From positions 1 to 51,381 of the forward strand of contig JAJQGU010000020.1 of assembly GCA_021200315.1 (NCBI GenBank): a DNA stretch of 51,381 bases. Direction: 5' to 3'. Source of the stretch: Akkermansiaceae bacterium (GTDB lineage: Bacteria; Verrucomicrobiota; Verrucomicrobiia; Verrucomicrobiales; Akkermansiaceae). A model generated the notes under the pieces. The model was not told where the DNA came from. It saw nothing but the letters and a program-made list of their open reading frames with translations, and made no database searches. Numbering within the stretch: the first letter of the stretch is position 1; the number at the start of each line of letters is the position of its first letter. This document shows positions 9,080 to 18,223 of the stretch, in pieces. Made by a program: the position numbers and the translations under genes.

Positions 9080-10639
9080 CTACAGGCGTAGCTGCACTTC
9101 GAAGCTGCGGAATTGGATGGCCTCGTAGAGATCCCCTTCCGCTGGGCGCTCGCGCCCGGCGAGGTCGGCGATGGTGCGGGCCACCCTGAGAATGCGGTCG
9201 AAAGCGCGGGCGGAGAGGGAGAGGGATTCCACCGCGTCAAGCAGCAGGGAGGTCATGGCGCGGTCGAGCGGACAATGGGCGCGCAGGGCGCGGCCGCTCA
9301 GCTGGGCGTTGCAGGAGAAACGTTCCCTCCGGTAGCGGAATTCCTGACGCGCCCGCGCCTCGAGCACGCGCCCGCGGATGGCGGCGGAGCTCTCGCCCGG
9401 CCGGTTTTCCAGCAGGTCGGCGGCGGGGACGGCAGGCACTTCGAACAGCAGATCAAAGCGGTCGAGCAGGGGGCCCGAGATTCTGCGGCGGTAGCGGGCC
9501 ACGTCGGCGGGCCGGCAATGGCAGGCGTGGCGGGGGTCTCCCCGGTAGCCGCAGGGGCAGGGGTTCATGGCGGCGGCCAGCATGAAGCGGCAGGGGAATG
9601 TTACGCTGCCCGATGCCCGCGCAATGGCCGCTTCGCCCGCTTCGAGGGGCTGGCGCAGCGTCTCGAGCGTCTGGCGGCGGAATTCCGGCAGCTCGTCCAG
9701 AAACAGCACGCCGTGGTGCGCGAGGGACACTTCCCCCGGCGTGATCTGCGAGCCGCCCCCCATCAGCCCCGCGTCCGAGATGGTGTGGTGCGGCGCGCGG
9801 AAGGGCCTCTCGGTCAGCAGACCGCCTCCCTTCGGCAGCAGGCCGCAGATGGAGTGGATCTTGCTCGCCTCGAGAGCCTCGTCGGGCGTGAGCGGGGGCA
9901 GGATGGTGGGCAGACGCCGGGCCAGCATCGATTTGCCGGAACCCGGGCTGCCGCACATGAGCAGGTTGTGGAGGCCGGCGGCGGCGATTTCCATGGCGCG
10001 TCGGGCGAAGGGCTGGCCCTTGATCTCGCTGAAGTCCGCACCCGCCTCCGCCGGGGCGCTCCGCACGGCGCGCCGGTGGGGCATGCCGCTCTCCGGGCTC
10101 AGGAGCAGCTGCCATGCTTCGCGCAGCGTGCCCACGGGGTACACCTCCACCCCGTCCACGGCGGCCGCTTCGTCCGCGTTGGCGCGGGGCGCCATCAGGC
10201 GGCGCCGCCCGCGCCCGCGCGCCTCGAGCGCGAGGGACAGAATCCCCCGTACCGGGCGCACTTCGCCGTTCAGCCCCAGCTCGCCGACGATGCACCACGA
10301 GGCCGCGTCCGCCTCCGGCTCCTGCGGCGCCTCCTTCCCCCGCGCCCGGGTCTGGGCGCGGGCGGCGAGCAGGCCCCCCAGGGCGATGGGCAGATCGAAT
10401 CCGGGACCCTGCTTTTTCAGGTCGGCGGGGGCGAGGTTCACGAGCATCGTCCCCGGCACGCTGCCGAATCCGCTGTTCGTCAGCGCAGATTCCACGCGCT
10501 GCAGGCTCTCGCGCACGGCCGCGTCGGGCAGCCCCACGATGAAGCGGCGCGTCTCTTCGCCGGGGCGGACGTCCACTTCCACCTCCACTTCCACTCCGTC
10601 TATTCCCTGAACCGTGGCTGAAAAAAGGCGCGCAGTCAT
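9080..10639 (-). CDS. comM: YifB/ComM family Mg-chelatase-like ATPase
   Basis: 519-residue protein. ComM is an AAA+ helicase promoting branch migration during natural transformation. An N-terminal ChlI/Lon-protease-like domain (MTARLFSATVQGIDG, then FIVGLPDAAVRES) is followed by the AAA+ core with Walker A GSPGSGKS and the sensor-rich LFLDELPEF region. A C-terminal Mg-chelatase-type helical domain ends near SFEVQLRL. Cys pairs in CPCGYRGD and CHC are typical of the family. Start at 10639 fits the family N-terminus and the short promoter spacing. It lies 64 nt downstream of the resident hsdR. Confidence 0.93.
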   Translation of the reverse strand: MTARLFSATVQGIDGVEVEVEVDVRPGEETRRFIVGLPDAAVRESLQRVESALTNSGFGSVPGTMLVNLAPADLKKQGPGFDLPIALGGLLAARAQTRARGKEAPQEPEADAASWCIVGELGLNGEVRPVRGILSLALEARGRGRRRLMAPRANADEAAAVDGVEVYPVGTLREAWQLLLSPESGMPHRRAVRSAPAEAGADFSEIKGQPFARRAMEIAAAGLHNLLMCGSPGSGKSMLARRLPTILPPLTPDEALEASKIHSICGLLPKGGGLLTERPFRAPHHTISDAGLMGGGSQITPGEVSLAHHGVLFLDELPEFRRQTLETLRQPLEAGEAAIARASGSVTFPCRFMLAAAMNPCPCGYRGDPRHACHCRPADVARYRRRISGPLLDRFDLLFEVPAVPAADLLENRPGESSAAIRGRVLEARARQEFRYRRERFSCNAQLSGRALRAHCPLDRAMTSLLLDAVESLSLSARAFDRILRVARTIADLAGRERPAEGDLYEAIQFRSFEVQLRL

Positions 10640-10650
10640 GTCTCGCCCCC

Positions 10651-10678
10651 ATTCTACCCGACTCCGCGCCCTCTGCAA
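10651..10678 (-). promoter_or_regulatory. Predicted sigma70 promoter of comM
   Basis: Minus strand TTGCAG (10678-10673), 16-nt spacer, TAGAAT (10656-10651). Predicted +1 near 10644 leaves a leader of about 5 nt. Confidence 0.55.
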
Positions 10679-10703
10679 GCTGTTTTTGGGCGTCGCCCGC
10701 TGG

Positions 10704-13700
10704 CTATACGCTGCGTTTCTTGAAGCTTTCGGCCTGCTCCATGACTTTTCCGAACACTTCGTCGTCCCACTTCGGCGGATACCCGCTGCAAGAAAGGAGT
10801 ATGGTCAGATTCATGTTGAGCGTGGCTTTGATGTCGGATCGGGCGGACCAGTCGGCGAACTGGCTTTGCTCGTCCACCAGCTTTTTGATTTCCTTCGCGA
10901 GGCCGATGCATTTTTCGTCGGCGTAAGAGAAGCCGTGCTCGTCCCGCACGCGGATGAGGATGTCATAAAAGGCTTTTTCCTCTGGGCTGATGCCCATTCC
11001 CTCAAACGAGATCTTGTCTTCCTTCAGGTCAATCATGATCTGGAGAATTTGCTCCGTCAGCCCGTCGACGAATCGGAACAGTTCCTCGCCGGTGAATGCC
11101 TGGGCGTCACGGTGGTTGTAGGCGTCCACCACGCTCCGGAGTCTCTCGTCGAATTCCGCGGCCTTGACTTTGTTGATGCGGCCGTATTCGGCGATGGAGC
11201 GGCGCAGGAGTTCCCGCAGGGCGTTAAATTTCGTGATCGGCATGTTCACGGCATTCAGTCTCCGGCGGAATTCTTCGCCGGAAAGGTCGATGCTCTGCTG
11301 AGGGCCGAGGATGTTTTCCACGCCGGTGCAGGAGATGGCCTTGCGCACCATGTTCTCCACGATGTCGTTCATCACTTCGGCATCCGGGGCGTCCCCTTTC
11401 GTCTGTTTGTAAATGATGGAGCGGATCGCCAGATAGAATTGCGCCTGCGCCGTTTCCTCCTCCGTCAGTTCTCCGGAGGGGCGGCAGATGCCGTAGGCGG
11501 CTTTCAGTTTGCGGGTCAGCTCCATGAACCGTGTCTCCCGCTCCTTGCCGGCCTGGACGTGCTCGGCGGCGGCATTCAGGCACGTCCATCTCTCCGGCGG
11601 CTCGCCGAAGCGGAATTTCGCGTCGTCGAATCCCGACATCAGCCCGGCGATCAGCTTCAGGTGATCGCGGAAAATGTCCAGTGTGCTTTTCAGTCCGTCG
11701 ATCGGGCTTTCCTGCGGAGCGCCGTATAGCTTCACGGCCTCCATCATTTCTTTCTCGATGCCGATGTAGTCGACTACCAGTCCTTGTTCCTTGCCGTCGA
11801 AGACGCGGTTGACTCGCGAGATGGTCTGGATGAGGGTATGTTTTTGCAGAGGTTTGTCGATGTACATCACGGCGAGCGACGGCACGTCGAAGCCCGTGAT
11901 CCACATGTCGACGACGACGGCGATTTTGAACGGGGAGGCGTTGTTTTTGAATTGGTTGCTGAGCAGCTTGCGGCGTTCCCTGGTGCCGCACAGCTCAAGC
12001 AGCTCTTTTTCGTCGTTCTGCCCCTGCGTGGCGACGAGGTTGATGGTGGGCAGCGGGATTGTTTTGTCCGTTTCAGCCCCGGCCGGGCCTCCGCTCCCGG
12101 GGGCGTCTCCGTGCGCTTCTCCCCACTTGGGGCGGAGGTCGAGGATGGCTTTCAGCGTCTTGAAGGCCGTCTGCCGGTCGGCGCAGACGATCATCGCTTT
12201 CTGCACGATTTCCGGCTTTTCGCGGCAGAGGGCTTCATAGTGGTCGACGAGGTCCTTCGCCAGTTTCCTGATGCGGTCGGGGTGCCCGAGGATGGCGCTC
12301 ATCCGGCTCATGGCCCGCTGGCTCGCCGCAATTTGTGCTGCCGTGGAGCCTTCCGCCGCGCATTGGTCGTAATATGTCTGAATTTCTTTGGCCTGTTCGT
12401 CCGAGAGGACGACTCGGGCCAGTCTCGGTTCGTAGGCGATGCGCACGGTGATTCCGTCGTCGCTGGATTCTTTCATGGTGTAGCGGTCGACGATGCCGCC
12501 GAATACGCTCAGCGTTTCGTCGACGGGCGTTCCCGTGAATCCGCAGTAGGTCGCGTTCGGGAAGCTTTCCCGCAGATAATGGGCGAAGCCGTGTGTCGTG
12601 TAGATGCCCTGGCTGGCTCTCTTTAGTTGGGCGCCGACGCCCGTCTGCGTTCTGTGCGCTTCGTCGGAGAGGCAAATGATGTTGTTTCGCTCGGACAACA
12701 GCCCCGTCTTTTCGCAGAATTTCTGGATGGTGGTGATGTAGACGCCTCCGCTCGGCCGGTTCCCGAGGGTGTGCGCCAGGTCTTCCCGGCTTTCGATGCT
12801 GCGGACGTCCTCTTCGCCGAGAAATTTCTTGGCTCTCACAAAAAGTTCGGCGGCCTGCGCGTTCAGGTCCTCCCGATCCGTCAGCAGAATGATGGTCGGG
12901 TTGCGGAATTTCTCGTTGTCCCGCTGCATGATGAGGCGGGAGAGGTACATCATGGTGTAAGTCTTGCCGCAGCCGGTCGCTCCGAAGTAGGTGCCGCCCT
13001 TGCCGTCCCCGCCCGGGCGCATGTGCGTTTTGATGCGTTGCAGCATTTTGTTGGCCGCGAAAAACTGCGGATAGCGGCAGACGATAGCTTCCTCGTTCCG
13101 GCTGTCGTCGAGGTAGAAGATGAAGTCCCGCAGGATCGCCGTCACGCGTTCTTTCGCGAACGCTCCCTTGATCATGCTCGTCAGGGAGTCGATGCCGTTC
13201 GCCGCCCGGTCCTGTTCGTCGGCCTTGTTCCAGGCGTAATAGAGCGGGTAGGGCGTGAAGATGCCGCCCATTTTCGTGTTGGCTCCGTCGCTGATGAGGG
13301 AGAGAAAACAATATTTCATCAGCTGCGGGATGTCGCGGCGATAGCGTTTCGCGATCTGCTCCCAGGCGTCGTGGATGGTTTTGTCCTCCTCGATGGGCGT
13401 CTTGAATTCGCAGATCGCGATCGGGATGCCGTTGATGAATACCAGCAGGTCGGGCCGCCGCAGGCGCTCGCCCTGCACCGGATATTGGTTCACGGCTTTG
13501 AAGCTGTTGCGGCCCGGCTCGTCGTAGTCGATGTAGTTCACGTGCAGGGCGGGGCGGCCGGCTTCTTCTCGTTCGAGGTCGAACCCGGTGTTGATCAGCC
13601 GGAATGCTTCGCGGTTCTTCTCGTACAGCGGCGCGGCGGGTATCCGGCTGAGTTTTTCGATGATTTTCCGGATTTCCGTTTCGCTGAGTCTGTCGCCGGA

Positions 13701-13877
13701 ATAGCGGCCTTTGAGGAACGCGCTCAAATCATCCGTCAGCAGGATGTCTTCATATCGCCGGTGGATGGTTGCGCCCGGTACGCAGGTGTAGCCCTGATTG
13801 TGGAACAGCGAGATGATCGCCTGCTCCAGCTCGCCTTCGGTGAATTTGCCTTTTGCAGAATGCTCGTTCACGGTCAT
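10704..13877 (-). CDS. hsdR: Type I restriction enzyme R subunit (resident copy)
   Basis: 1057-residue motor and nuclease subunit of a type I restriction system. The N-terminal PD-(D/E)xK nuclease has Asp143, Glu157 and Lys159 in RPDLLVFINGIPIAICEFK. The SF2 translocase has Walker A GATGCGKT (299-306), DEAH (405-408) and GFTGTPVD. A C-terminal HsdR domain follows. Base composition is GC-rich like the flanking chromosome, unlike the island hsdR. The start ATG overlaps the stop of an upstream ORF (ATGA); an AAGGAGG lies 7 nt before a GTG at 13871, which may be the true start. The hsdM and hsdS partners expected upstream are absent, so this is an orphan unless it pairs elsewhere. Confidence 0.92.
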   Translation of the reverse strand: MTVNEHSAKGKFTEGELEQAIISLFHNQGYTCVPGATIHRRYEDILLTDDLSAFLKGRYSGDRLSETEIRKIIEKLSRIPAAPLYEKNREAFRLINTGFDLEREEAGRPALHVNYIDYDEPGRNSFKAVNQYPVQGERLRRPDLLVFINGIPIAICEFKTPIEEDKTIHDAWEQIAKRYRRDIPQLMKYCFLSLISDGANTKMGGIFTPYPLYYAWNKADEQDRAANGIDSLTSMIKGAFAKERVTAILRDFIFYLDDSRNEEAIVCRYPQFFAANKMLQRIKTHMRPGGDGKGGTYFGATGCGKTYTMMYLSRLIMQRDNEKFRNPTIILLTDREDLNAQAAELFVRAKKFLGEEDVRSIESREDLAHTLGNRPSGGVYITTIQKFCEKTGLLSERNNIICLSDEAHRTQTGVGAQLKRASQGIYTTHGFAHYLRESFPNATYCGFTGTPVDETLSVFGGIVDRYTMKESSDDGITVRIAYEPRLARVVLSDEQAKEIQTYYDQCAAEGSTAAQIAASQRAMSRMSAILGHPDRIRKLAKDLVDHYEALCREKPEIVQKAMIVCADRQTAFKTLKAILDLRPKWGEAHGDAPGSGGPAGAETDKTIPLPTINLVATQGQNDEKELLELCGTRERRKLLSNQFKNNASPFKIAVVVDMWITGFDVPSLAVMYIDKPLQKHTLIQTISRVNRVFDGKEQGLVVDYIGIEKEMMEAVKLYGAPQESPIDGLKSTLDIFRDHLKLIAGLMSGFDDAKFRFGEPPERWTCLNAAAEHVQAGKERETRFMELTRKLKAAYGICRPSGELTEEETAQAQFYLAIRSIIYKQTKGDAPDAEVMNDIVENMVRKAISCTGVENILGPQQSIDLSGEEFRRRLNAVNMPITKFNALRELLRRSIAEYGRINKVKAAEFDERLRSVVDAYNHRDAQAFTGEELFRFVDGLTEQILQIMIDLKEDKISFEGMGISPEEKAFYDILIRVRDEHGFSYADEKCIGLAKEIKKLVDEQSQFADWSARSDIKATLNMNLTILLSCSGYPPKWDDEVFGKVMEQAESFKKRSV

Positions 13878-13987
13878 GCCTCCTTTCCGGCGGCCGCTTC
13901 TTCAAGCGAACCTTTGATCAAGACCGGACACAGGTCCTTTATTTGCGCTTTCAGACGCTCTGCAGGAGGTGTCCGCTTCTTTGCCAC
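13874..13987 (-). pseudogene. Truncated remnant of the gene upstream of resident hsdR
   Basis: An open stretch runs on the minus strand from 14020 to a TGA at 13876-13874, with GTG at 13987 as the first plausible start (37 residues, MAKKRTPPAERLKAQIKDLC...). Its stop overlaps the hsdR ATG, the hallmark of a translationally coupled operon partner. It is GC-rich like hsdR, and its coding potential breaks off at the island edge near 14010. It is probably the 3' end of a lost hsdM/hsdS-type or accessory gene; a genuine tiny gene is the alternative. Confidence 0.4.
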
Positions 13988-14009
13988 GCTTCCCCGGAGA
14001 TGCCGAACT

Positions 14010-15209
14010 GTTTTTTCAATCTACAAAACACTCTCTCCAATTGACGAGCGAAGCATTCTTTCCTTCATGAATATAGCTAATGATGGTCGGGGGCTTTACG
14101 TGCCAGATGTGTTAGTCGAAAACTTTTCCAAATATATCAATGACGATACGAAAAAAATACTGATTACTGAATGTGAGCAATATGGTCCATCTCTTCTTGA
14201 TTTGGTTGAGGCAAACCCAGAAATTGAGTTTACTCTTGTGGCTCGTCAGGCAGTAAAAGTCGAGCTGATTTCAATCGCTTATAGCCACATTAAAAATGTA
14301 AAAATGATTTCTGCAGACATTTACAGCTATGGTTTTACAGAAAGAAAGTTCGACCTAATTTTCTGCGTTCCTATTTTCAGCGGACGAATGCTGGTAAATG
14401 GGGAGGACTTTATCAGCAGGGAGCCTGATTTAATATAGCTGTACAAATCTTCTGTACCATATTAACATGGACGGCGAGCTCATGATTGTGTTGCCCGCAA
14501 AGATAACATTTGGTGGTGGTAATGCCGCCGCGTTGCGTGAATACATTGAAAGTAATTATAAAATTAAGGAAATCAGCGCTTTGCCCGACGGGCTGTTTAC
14601 TCCGTATACATCCATCCTCACTTACTTGTTTGTATTCTCTACAGGTAGAACTGATGAGGTGGTACTGCGACAGTACAACTCTGACGCACCCATTCGTAAG
14701 AATTCTCCCTGCAAGAAACTGGTGATCGAAAATGAGCTCCTTCTATTTAGCGATGAATTTGCAGATCTGAACGGCTGGAACATCGATATGGCTTTTTCTG
14801 GAGAAGACGAGGATATGAAATCTTTTGCTTCTTCCCCTGTAAAGAAGCTGCGATTAAAGGACGCTTCGACTGTATTTCGTGGCAAGGCAGTAAACACAAA
14901 ATCCGAAAGTGGGAATATCGCAGTAATAAACATCTCAAATATTACCGATACAGGAATTGATTACGAAACCCTCTTTCTTGAGTCACCGGTGGGAATCAAG
15001 ATGCTTCAAAGTTTGCAAAGAGGTACTGTAGTTGTAAAATTAACTATAGAGATATCATTGAACTGGAGGTGCCTGTGTTGCCGCTTGAAGCTCAAGATGC
15101 TCTAATACAAGAATATAACACCGGACTGAAATTCTATAAGGAGACAATTGCAGCCGCCGAGGAAGGCTGGCGTGGTGTCCGGCAGGACATTGAATCAAAG
15201 CTGTTCTAA
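14010..15209 (+). pseudogene. Decayed N-6 adenine DNA methylase with specificity-type C-terminus
   Basis: Reading frames in sequence resemble one protein: GRGLYVPDVLVENFSKY, FDLIFCVPIFSGR (in the place of the NPPY-type catalytic motif), then, after a +1 frameshift at about 14431-14440, LLYHINMDGELMIVLPAKITFGGG, then an HsdS-like half (VINISNITDTG). A second frameshift lies near 15033-15041, after which the tail ELEVPVLPLEAQD ... QDIESKLF runs to a TAA at 15207. The 5' part encoding the SAM-binding region is missing, and the step from DYETL to FLESPVG appears to skip dozens of residues of the recognition domain (inferred from remembered homologues). Truncated, deleted and twice frameshifted, it is very likely non-functional. 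Confidence 0.75.
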
Positions 15210-15271
15210 AGCACGTTATATGAGGCAGCTAATCTGACACAATAAAATCTAAATATTCTGGAGGAAACATT

Positions 15272-18202
15272 ATGACTAAGAATTTTAACGAAGATAACAC
15301 TATCGAACAGATGGTTATTTCCACACTCAAAGACAACGGGTGGCGGTATATTCCCGCAGAGGAACTTCTCCGTATGTGTTCAGATGTGCTTGTTGAGCCT
15401 ATGGTGAAAGAAGCACTGATAAGGTTAAATCCCGAAATAGCAGAAGAACCTTCTCGTGCAGATGAAGTTATCTACAAGCTCAAGACGGTTATTTTGTCCG
15501 TTCAGCCGGATAACCTTGTCACCCAGAACGAAATTTTCAAGAAGATGATTTTCGAAGAAAATTCCTATCCCTTTGGCAAGGATGGACGAATGATACCGAT
15601 TCGATTCTTTGGCACCATGAATAAAGAAGACCTTGCTCTCAATGAATATGTCGTTACGAATCAATGGGTATATCAACAACAAGCGGAAGGCGGCAAAAAA
15701 CGTCTTGATATTGTGCTTCTCATTAATGGATTCCCGATCGCTGTCGGCGAACTCAAAACTCCTGTCCGCAGTGCGATTACATGGCTCGATGCCGCTGGAG
15801 ATATTGCAGCCTACGAAAAGAGCATCCCAGCTATGTTTGTGACGAACGTATTCAACTTCGCAACAGAAGGAAAATGCTACCGCTATGGTTCGATCAATAT
15901 GCCCATTAATATGTGGGGGCCTTGGCATACCGCTACCCACAAAGCGGAAGGTGGTCTTGCCGATGTAAAAATCAGTATCGAAGATATGATTGTTCCGGAA
16001 AAGGTAATGGACATCTTCCAATTTTTCACTATGTTTGCGACTGATAAGAAATACCGCAAATATAAAATCATCTGCCGGTACCAGCAGTTTGAAGGTGCAA
16101 ATTTGATTGTTAATCGTGTGGTCGCAGGTTATCCGAAAAAGGGTCTCATCTGGCATTTCCAAGGTTCCGGTAAATCTCTGCTGATGGTATTTGCCGCACA
16201 GAAACTCCGTATGATTCCAGAGCTTAAGAATCCAACGGTCGTAATTGTTGATGACCGCATTGACCTTGAAACGCAAATTACTGCCACTTTCAATGCATCT
16301 GATATACCTAACCTTACAAGCGCATCCACAAAGGAAGAACTGATTTCATTCTTCCGTGGTGATATGAGGAAAATCCTTATTACAACCATTTTCAAATTTG
16401 GAGAAGCTGACGGCGAACTGAACGCGCGTGACAATATCATTGTCATGGTGGACGAGGCACACAGAACGCAGGAAGGAAACCTTGGTGAAAAAATGCGGAT
16501 GGCTCTTCCGAATGCATTCTTCTTCGGCCTGACTGGTACACCTATCAATCGTGTTGACAAGAACACTTTTGCCACATTCGGTGCTGAAGAGGACCGCACC
16601 GGATATATGAGTCGTTATTCCTTTTCAGATTCCATCCGTGATGGGGCAACCCTGCCTCTCTACTTCGAGCCAGTTCCGGTAAAACTCCATGTGGACAAGG
16701 ATAAACTTGACCGAGAGTTTGATGAAATGACCAACGAGGCTGGGCTTTCAAAAGATGAAAAGAATGAACTTTCACGTCGTGTCAATATGAAAGCCATTAT
16801 GTGCGATCCTGCCCGTATCCGCAAGGTGTGTGAACACATCGCCAAGCATTTCAAGGAGAAGATAGAGCCTAACGGTTACAAAGGGCAAGTGGTCGTTTAT
16901 GACCGAGAATGCTGCCTGAAGTATAAGGATATTCTTGACGAATTACTCGGTGAAGAAGCTACCACGATTGTCATGGATACGAATAACGATAAAGAAGCTC
17001 GATATAAAAAATATCGCCGTGACCGTAACCAAGAAGGAAAGGTTCTGGACTATTTCCGTGACCCAAACAGTCCTCTCAAACTTGTGATTGTCACAGCGAA
17101 ACTATTGACTGGATTTGATGCACCGATTCTTCAAGTTATGTATCTTGACAAACCGATGAAAGACCACACCCTTCTTCAGGCCATATGCCGTACCAACAGA
17201 ACATATGACCAAGGAAAGACGCATGGACTGATTGTTGACTATATCGGCATCTTTGATGATGTGGCGAAAGCTCTTGATTTTGATGAAAATAGTATGCGCC
17301 GTATCATCACAAACATTGAAGAAATCAAAAAGCAGCTTCCGGCACTCTTGAAGAAATGCCTGAGTTATTTTATGGGCGTAGACAGGACTGTTGAAGGCTG
17401 GGAAGGTTTGATGGCCGCACAGGAATGCTTGCCCACAAACAAAGAAAAGGATGCATTTGCGGCAGATTACCGCGTCCTAAATCGCGCGTGGGATGCCCTG
17501 TCGCCTGACGGCTTCCTGAATCCATATAAGGTCGATTATCAGTGGCTTTCCCGTGTATATGAATCTGTAAAACCGACAGACGGTCGCGGCGGACTAATCT
17601 GGGCATCTCTTGGCGCGAAAACTATTGAACTTGTCCATCAGAATGTCACTGTCGGTGAGGCCGATGAAGACATGGATATTCTTTCTATGGACGCCGACCT
17701 TATCGATGACTTCTTAGAGAAACAGAAGGATTTGAGGAAGACAACGAAAAAGGTTGAAATTAATCTCGTTGCGAAAATATTGAATCACTCTAACGACCCG
17801 AAGTTTGTACGGCTTGGTGAGAAGCTGGAATCCTTACGTGAACAACATGAACAGAAAGTCATCACCAGCATCGAATTTTTGAAACGTCTACTTGAATTGG
17901 CTAAAGAGGCTGCACAGGCCGAAAAGGAAGTTGTACCAGAGGAAGAGGTGGATAAAGGTATCGCAGCACTTACTGAACTTTTTAATGGCGTAAAAAACCG
18001 CAGTACACCTGTTATTGTGGAGCGCATCGTTGCGGACATTGACAGCATCGTAAAATCTGTTCGGTTTGATGCTTGGCAGAAAACCACAGACGGTAAGAAA
18101 GAAGTTAGAAAAGCTCTCCGCCGTGTCGTCTGGATTAAATACAAAATCAAAGACAATGATGTCTTTGATAAAGCCTATAACTATATTGAGCAGTATTATT
18201 AA
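15272..18202 (+). CDS. hsdR: Type I restriction enzyme R subunit (island copy)
   Basis: 976-residue R subunit, the DNA translocase and nuclease of the island type I system. Nuclease residues Asp146, Glu160 and Lys162 lie in LDIVLLINGFPIAVGELK. Walker A FQGSGKS is at 296-302, DEAH at 394-397, and FGLTGTP follows; TAKLLTGFDAP and LLQAICRTNRTYD are helicase motifs V and VI. The C-terminal helical region (about 780-976) resembles the EcoR124-type assembly domain. A good GGAGG (15260-15264) precedes the ATG. It is only distantly similar to the resident hsdR. It heads the operon hsdR-hsdM-hsdM-hsdS with 21 nt to the next gene. Confidence 0.94.
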   Translation: MTKNFNEDNTIEQMVISTLKDNGWRYIPAEELLRMCSDVLVEPMVKEALIRLNPEIAEEPSRADEVIYKLKTVILSVQPDNLVTQNEIFKKMIFEENSYPFGKDGRMIPIRFFGTMNKEDLALNEYVVTNQWVYQQQAEGGKKRLDIVLLINGFPIAVGELKTPVRSAITWLDAAGDIAAYEKSIPAMFVTNVFNFATEGKCYRYGSINMPINMWGPWHTATHKAEGGLADVKISIEDMIVPEKVMDIFQFFTMFATDKKYRKYKIICRYQQFEGANLIVNRVVAGYPKKGLIWHFQGSGKSLLMVFAAQKLRMIPELKNPTVVIVDDRIDLETQITATFNASDIPNLTSASTKEELISFFRGDMRKILITTIFKFGEADGELNARDNIIVMVDEAHRTQEGNLGEKMRMALPNAFFFGLTGTPINRVDKNTFATFGAEEDRTGYMSRYSFSDSIRDGATLPLYFEPVPVKLHVDKDKLDREFDEMTNEAGLSKDEKNELSRRVNMKAIMCDPARIRKVCEHIAKHFKEKIEPNGYKGQVVVYDRECCLKYKDILDELLGEEATTIVMDTNNDKEARYKKYRRDRNQEGKVLDYFRDPNSPLKLVIVTAKLLTGFDAPILQVMYLDKPMKDHTLLQAICRTNRTYDQGKTHGLIVDYIGIFDDVAKALDFDENSMRRIITNIEEIKKQLPALLKKCLSYFMGVDRTVEGWEGLMAAQECLPTNKEKDAFAADYRVLNRAWDALSPDGFLNPYKVDYQWLSRVYESVKPTDGRGGLIWASLGAKTIELVHQNVTVGEADEDMDILSMDADLIDDFLEKQKDLRKTTKKVEINLVAKILNHSNDPKFVRLGEKLESLREQHEQKVITSIEFLKRLLELAKEAAQAEKEVVPEEEVDKGIAALTELFNGVKNRSTPVIVERIVADIDSIVKSVRFDAWQKTTDGKKEVRKALRRVVWIKYKIKDNDVFDKAYNYIEQYY

Positions 18203-18223
18203 TTTTGAAAGTGAGGTTCATAA

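Noticed and set aside
9113..10621. 502-codon plus-strand frame opposite comM
   Set aside because: Shadow of comM; composition is atypical.
12627..14066. Open frame running into the methylase remnant from inside hsdR antisense
   Set aside because: The part before about 14010 is the shadow of resident hsdR; only the part after that belongs to the methylase remnant.
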